Positions 62,428-64,000 of a DNA stretch of 64,000 bases are shown here, in pieces. Origin of the DNA: Luteibaculum oceani. GTDB taxonomy: Bacteria; Bacteroidota; Bacteroidia; Flavobacteriales_D; Luteibaculaceae. The stretch is taken from NCBI RefSeq assembly GCF_007995015.1, contig NZ_VORB01000001.1:372001-436000 (forward strand), in the 5' to 3' direction. Positions within the stretch are counted from its first letter, which is position 1; each line of letters starts with the position of its first letter. The notes under the pieces were generated by a model. It saw nothing but the letters and a program-made list of their open reading frames with translations. It did no database searches and was not told the origin of the DNA. A program made the position numbers and the translations under genes.

Positions 62428-63039
62428 ATGAAAAAGTTCATTCTTCTCCTTCTTTTGTCTTTTCCAATTGTCTGTTCGGCCCAGTGGAAGGTTGGTATTG
62501 GAGCAAGTGGTTTGGTAAATAGATATTTTTACGAAGACGAAAGCTATTTTGAATCTAAATACGATATTGGATATTCGGGTAATATCTATCTAGAGAGAAC
62601 CTTTACACCTGTTTTTGGTGTGTCAATAGAGCCTAGCTATCTTGTAAAAGGAGGTAAAGTAACATATCAAGGTGTAGATTTTAAAAGCAAAACAGGCTAT
62701 GCCTCTGTTCCTGTATTGGCTAACCTACATTTTTTAAGAATCTTTACTCTTGCTTTTGGACCAGAATTTAGCACTAAACTTACCCAGGAGTATAGCACCT
62801 CAGATCCTGCCGTTGCGGCAAAGGAATTTTACAATAATGAGTTTAAAGATTATGAGGTAAGTGCTTTGGCGGGATTGTATTTTAAGATTTTACCCAAAAT
62901 GGATTTCGGTTTGCGTTATTCTTTTGCAATTACCAACTCTGGTAAATTCCGACCAGAAGATTTTAGCTCCGAAAACATTAAAGAAAATGCAGCAAAGGGA
63001 AAATATGCTCAATTTATGTTGCGCATAATTTTTAACTAA
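62428..63039 (+). CDS. PorT-like outer membrane beta-barrel protein
   Basis: 203 residues: a signal peptide (MKKFILLLLLSFPIVCSAQ), then beta-strand-rich sequence (WKVGIGASGLVNRYFY, FGVSIEPSYLVKGGKVTYQG, LAFGPEFSTKL) typical of the outer-membrane beta-barrel/PorT group of Bacteroidota, ending in the aromatic-terminated strand FMLRIIFN. Function is not established; it could not be linked to motility or T9SS from context. It stops 2 nt before the convergent T9SS cargo gene. Confidence 0.85.
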   Translation: MKKFILLLLLSFPIVCSAQWKVGIGASGLVNRYFYEDESYFESKYDIGYSGNIYLERTFTPVFGVSIEPSYLVKGGKVTYQGVDFKSKTGYASVPVLANLHFLRIFTLAFGPEFSTKLTQEYSTSDPAVAAKEFYNNEFKDYEVSALAGLYFKILPKMDFGLRYSFAITNSGKFRPEDFSSENIKENAAKGKYAQFMLRIIFN

Positions 63040-63041
63040 AC

Positions 63042-64000
63042 CTACTCCCTTACCACTCGTATAATCCTATTCTCAAAAGGAGCTTCAACCTCAACGAAAT
63101 AAACTCCTCGCTTTAAGTCGTTGTTTTCGAATACGCGAAGTCGAAGAGGGTTTTCCCCCTTCACAAAAGTGGTTGATTCATATACTTTTCCGTACATGTC
63201 GAAAAGGGTGAAATTTATCTCACCTTCAAAGTTATTCAGCACCTCTAAGCGAGCTCCAGATCGGGTAAATGGATTGGGGAAAAACTGATAATCTCCAGTT
63301 CCCGAAAGGTTTAAAACTCGTATTGGGCTATAGGAACTTACTCCATATATGCTTTCCTGGCGTATTCTGTATTGATAAACTCCGGTGCCCATTAGAGTGT
63401 CAATAAACTGATAGGTTTGCTCCTGGTTAGGATTAGGCCCTGCTATTATGGAACCAATTGGTTTAAAACCACTGTTATTATGGTTCAATTGTATTTCAAA
63501 TAACTTGTTGTTTTTCTCAAATTGGGTTTTAAAATTTAGCAATGCTACATTTTCTGTTGGCTGAATTATTTCAAACTCCAAAAGGGGAAAAGCAAAGGGC
63601 CTGAAATTATTGGTAGCGCCCAAAAGCAAAATGAAATTCTCTTGTACTGCTGAATCGGCCTCGCTTACATAAAATTCTGTGCTTGGAATAAGTTGGCTAT
63701 TTGGAAGATCGTAATACTTACCTTCTTTGTATACAATAGGGGTTACTTCTTCGGCAGCAAGTGGATAACAGTTGCTATCTCTAGGAGCATAGACAATAGG
63801 AGCAATGATTTCATTAAAAGGATTGGAAATAAACCAATATCCGCAGCGACTTAAAAAGTCTATTTTAGAAGGAAGTTGTTCGTTGGGGAAATCATCCAAA
63901 AAGTCGTTTTGGAAATAACTTACTTCAACCCTAGACCCTGTATTTTGGTTGCGGATAATTCCCACAGGCGCATATTGTCCCTGAGCACCCAGGGGTAAAG
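63042..64000 (-). CDS. T9SS cargo protein, C-terminal part (gene begins beyond the window)
   Basis: About 319 codons are visible and the frame is open to the window edge (before MGIIRN it reads LPLGAQGQYAPV), so this is the 3' end of a longer gene. The visible part shows beta-rich segments with a fibronectin-like stretch (about 165-215 of the fragment), then a T9SS type A sorting domain starting FFPNPFTRSG and ending GVYFVEVEAPFENRIIRVVRE. The protein should be secreted or anchored at the surface. Function unknown. Confidence 0.82.
   Translation of the reverse strand, partial: LPLGAQGQYAPVGIIRNQNTGSRVEVSYFQNDFLDDFPNEQLPSKIDFLSRCGYWFISNPFNEIIAPIVYAPRDSNCYPLAAEEVTPIVYKEGKYYDLPNSQLIPSTEFYVSEADSAVQENFILLLGATNNFRPFAFPLLEFEIIQPTENVALLNFKTQFEKNNKLFEIQLNHNNSGFKPIGSIIAGPNPNQEQTYQFIDTLMGTGVYQYRIRQESIYGVSSYSPIRVLNLSGTGDYQFFPNPFTRSGARLEVLNNFEGEINFTLFDMYGKVYESTTFVKGENPLRLRVFENNDLKRGVYFVEVEAPFENRIIRVVRE

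Overview
The window comes from a member of the Bacteroidota, most likely Flavobacteriales (Cryomorphaceae-like; the family is a guess). The evidence is an AT-rich genome, three secreted proteins with C-terminal type IX secretion (T9SS) sorting domains, Bacteroidota-typical families (DUF4175, bifunctional phosphoglucose/phosphomannose isomerase, YwqK-repeat protein, GNAT-nitrilase fusion, PorT-like barrel), very weak Shine-Dalgarno sequences, and many copies of a -7 promoter box of the form TAnnTT(T/C/G/A)G just upstream of genes. Most of the window is ordinary, densely packed chromosomal core.

Layout. 1-7.5 kb: the 3' end of uvrC, then a gpsA / small membrane protein / M2 dipeptidase operon and lysS on the minus strand, then pgi-pmi and lipB on the plus strand. 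7.5-16 kb: marC, a universal stress protein, an adenylate cyclase-HD fusion, ferritin, RNase R, a LytTR regulator and a YwqK-repeat protein. 16-28 kb: rpiB and an M28 peptidase, facing a tightly packed minus-strand operon (RlmI-like methyltransferase, DUF4175 coiled-coil protein, ybeY, mnmG, methyltransferase, ALDH7 dehydrogenase, TlpA-like lipoprotein). Two parS-like partition sites flank mnmG in that operon. 28-34.4 kb: gltX, folB, tRNA-Cys, and a coupled operon of GNAT-nitrilase, VOC protein, NUDIX hydrolase and glycosyltransferase. 34.4-43.2 kb: a signalling island with two stand-alone receivers, a degenerate histidine kinase coupled to a membrane-anchored envelope protein, and a 1376-residue CheB-CheR-PAS-kinase hybrid. 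43-50.8 kb: a membrane protein, a T9SS-exported phosphatase, an M23 protein, oligopeptidase B, a biotin carrier protein, a YceI lipoprotein and a PfkB kinase.

50.9-51.8 kb is the strangest stretch. Behind tRNA-Asn lie duplicated tRNA 3' ends, three terminator hairpins, two copies of a 70-bp repeat, a GIY-YIG nuclease gene, and a chimeric tRNA-like sequence whose anticodon arm is replaced by a perfect 16-bp palindrome. It looks like a very small element or repeated duplication built on the tRNA gene. 52-64 kb: a lipoprotein sulfatase with its own exported formylglycine-generating enzyme, an M4 peptidase with CUB and T9SS domains, PPK2, an alpha/beta hydrolase, a cadherin-like exported protein, two beta-barrel proteins, an ATP-grasp enzyme and the 3' end of another T9SS cargo gene.

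No CRISPR array, transposase, integrase or prophage gene was seen. Coordinates follow the open frames, with starts moved where a promoter box, signal peptide or family length argued for it.
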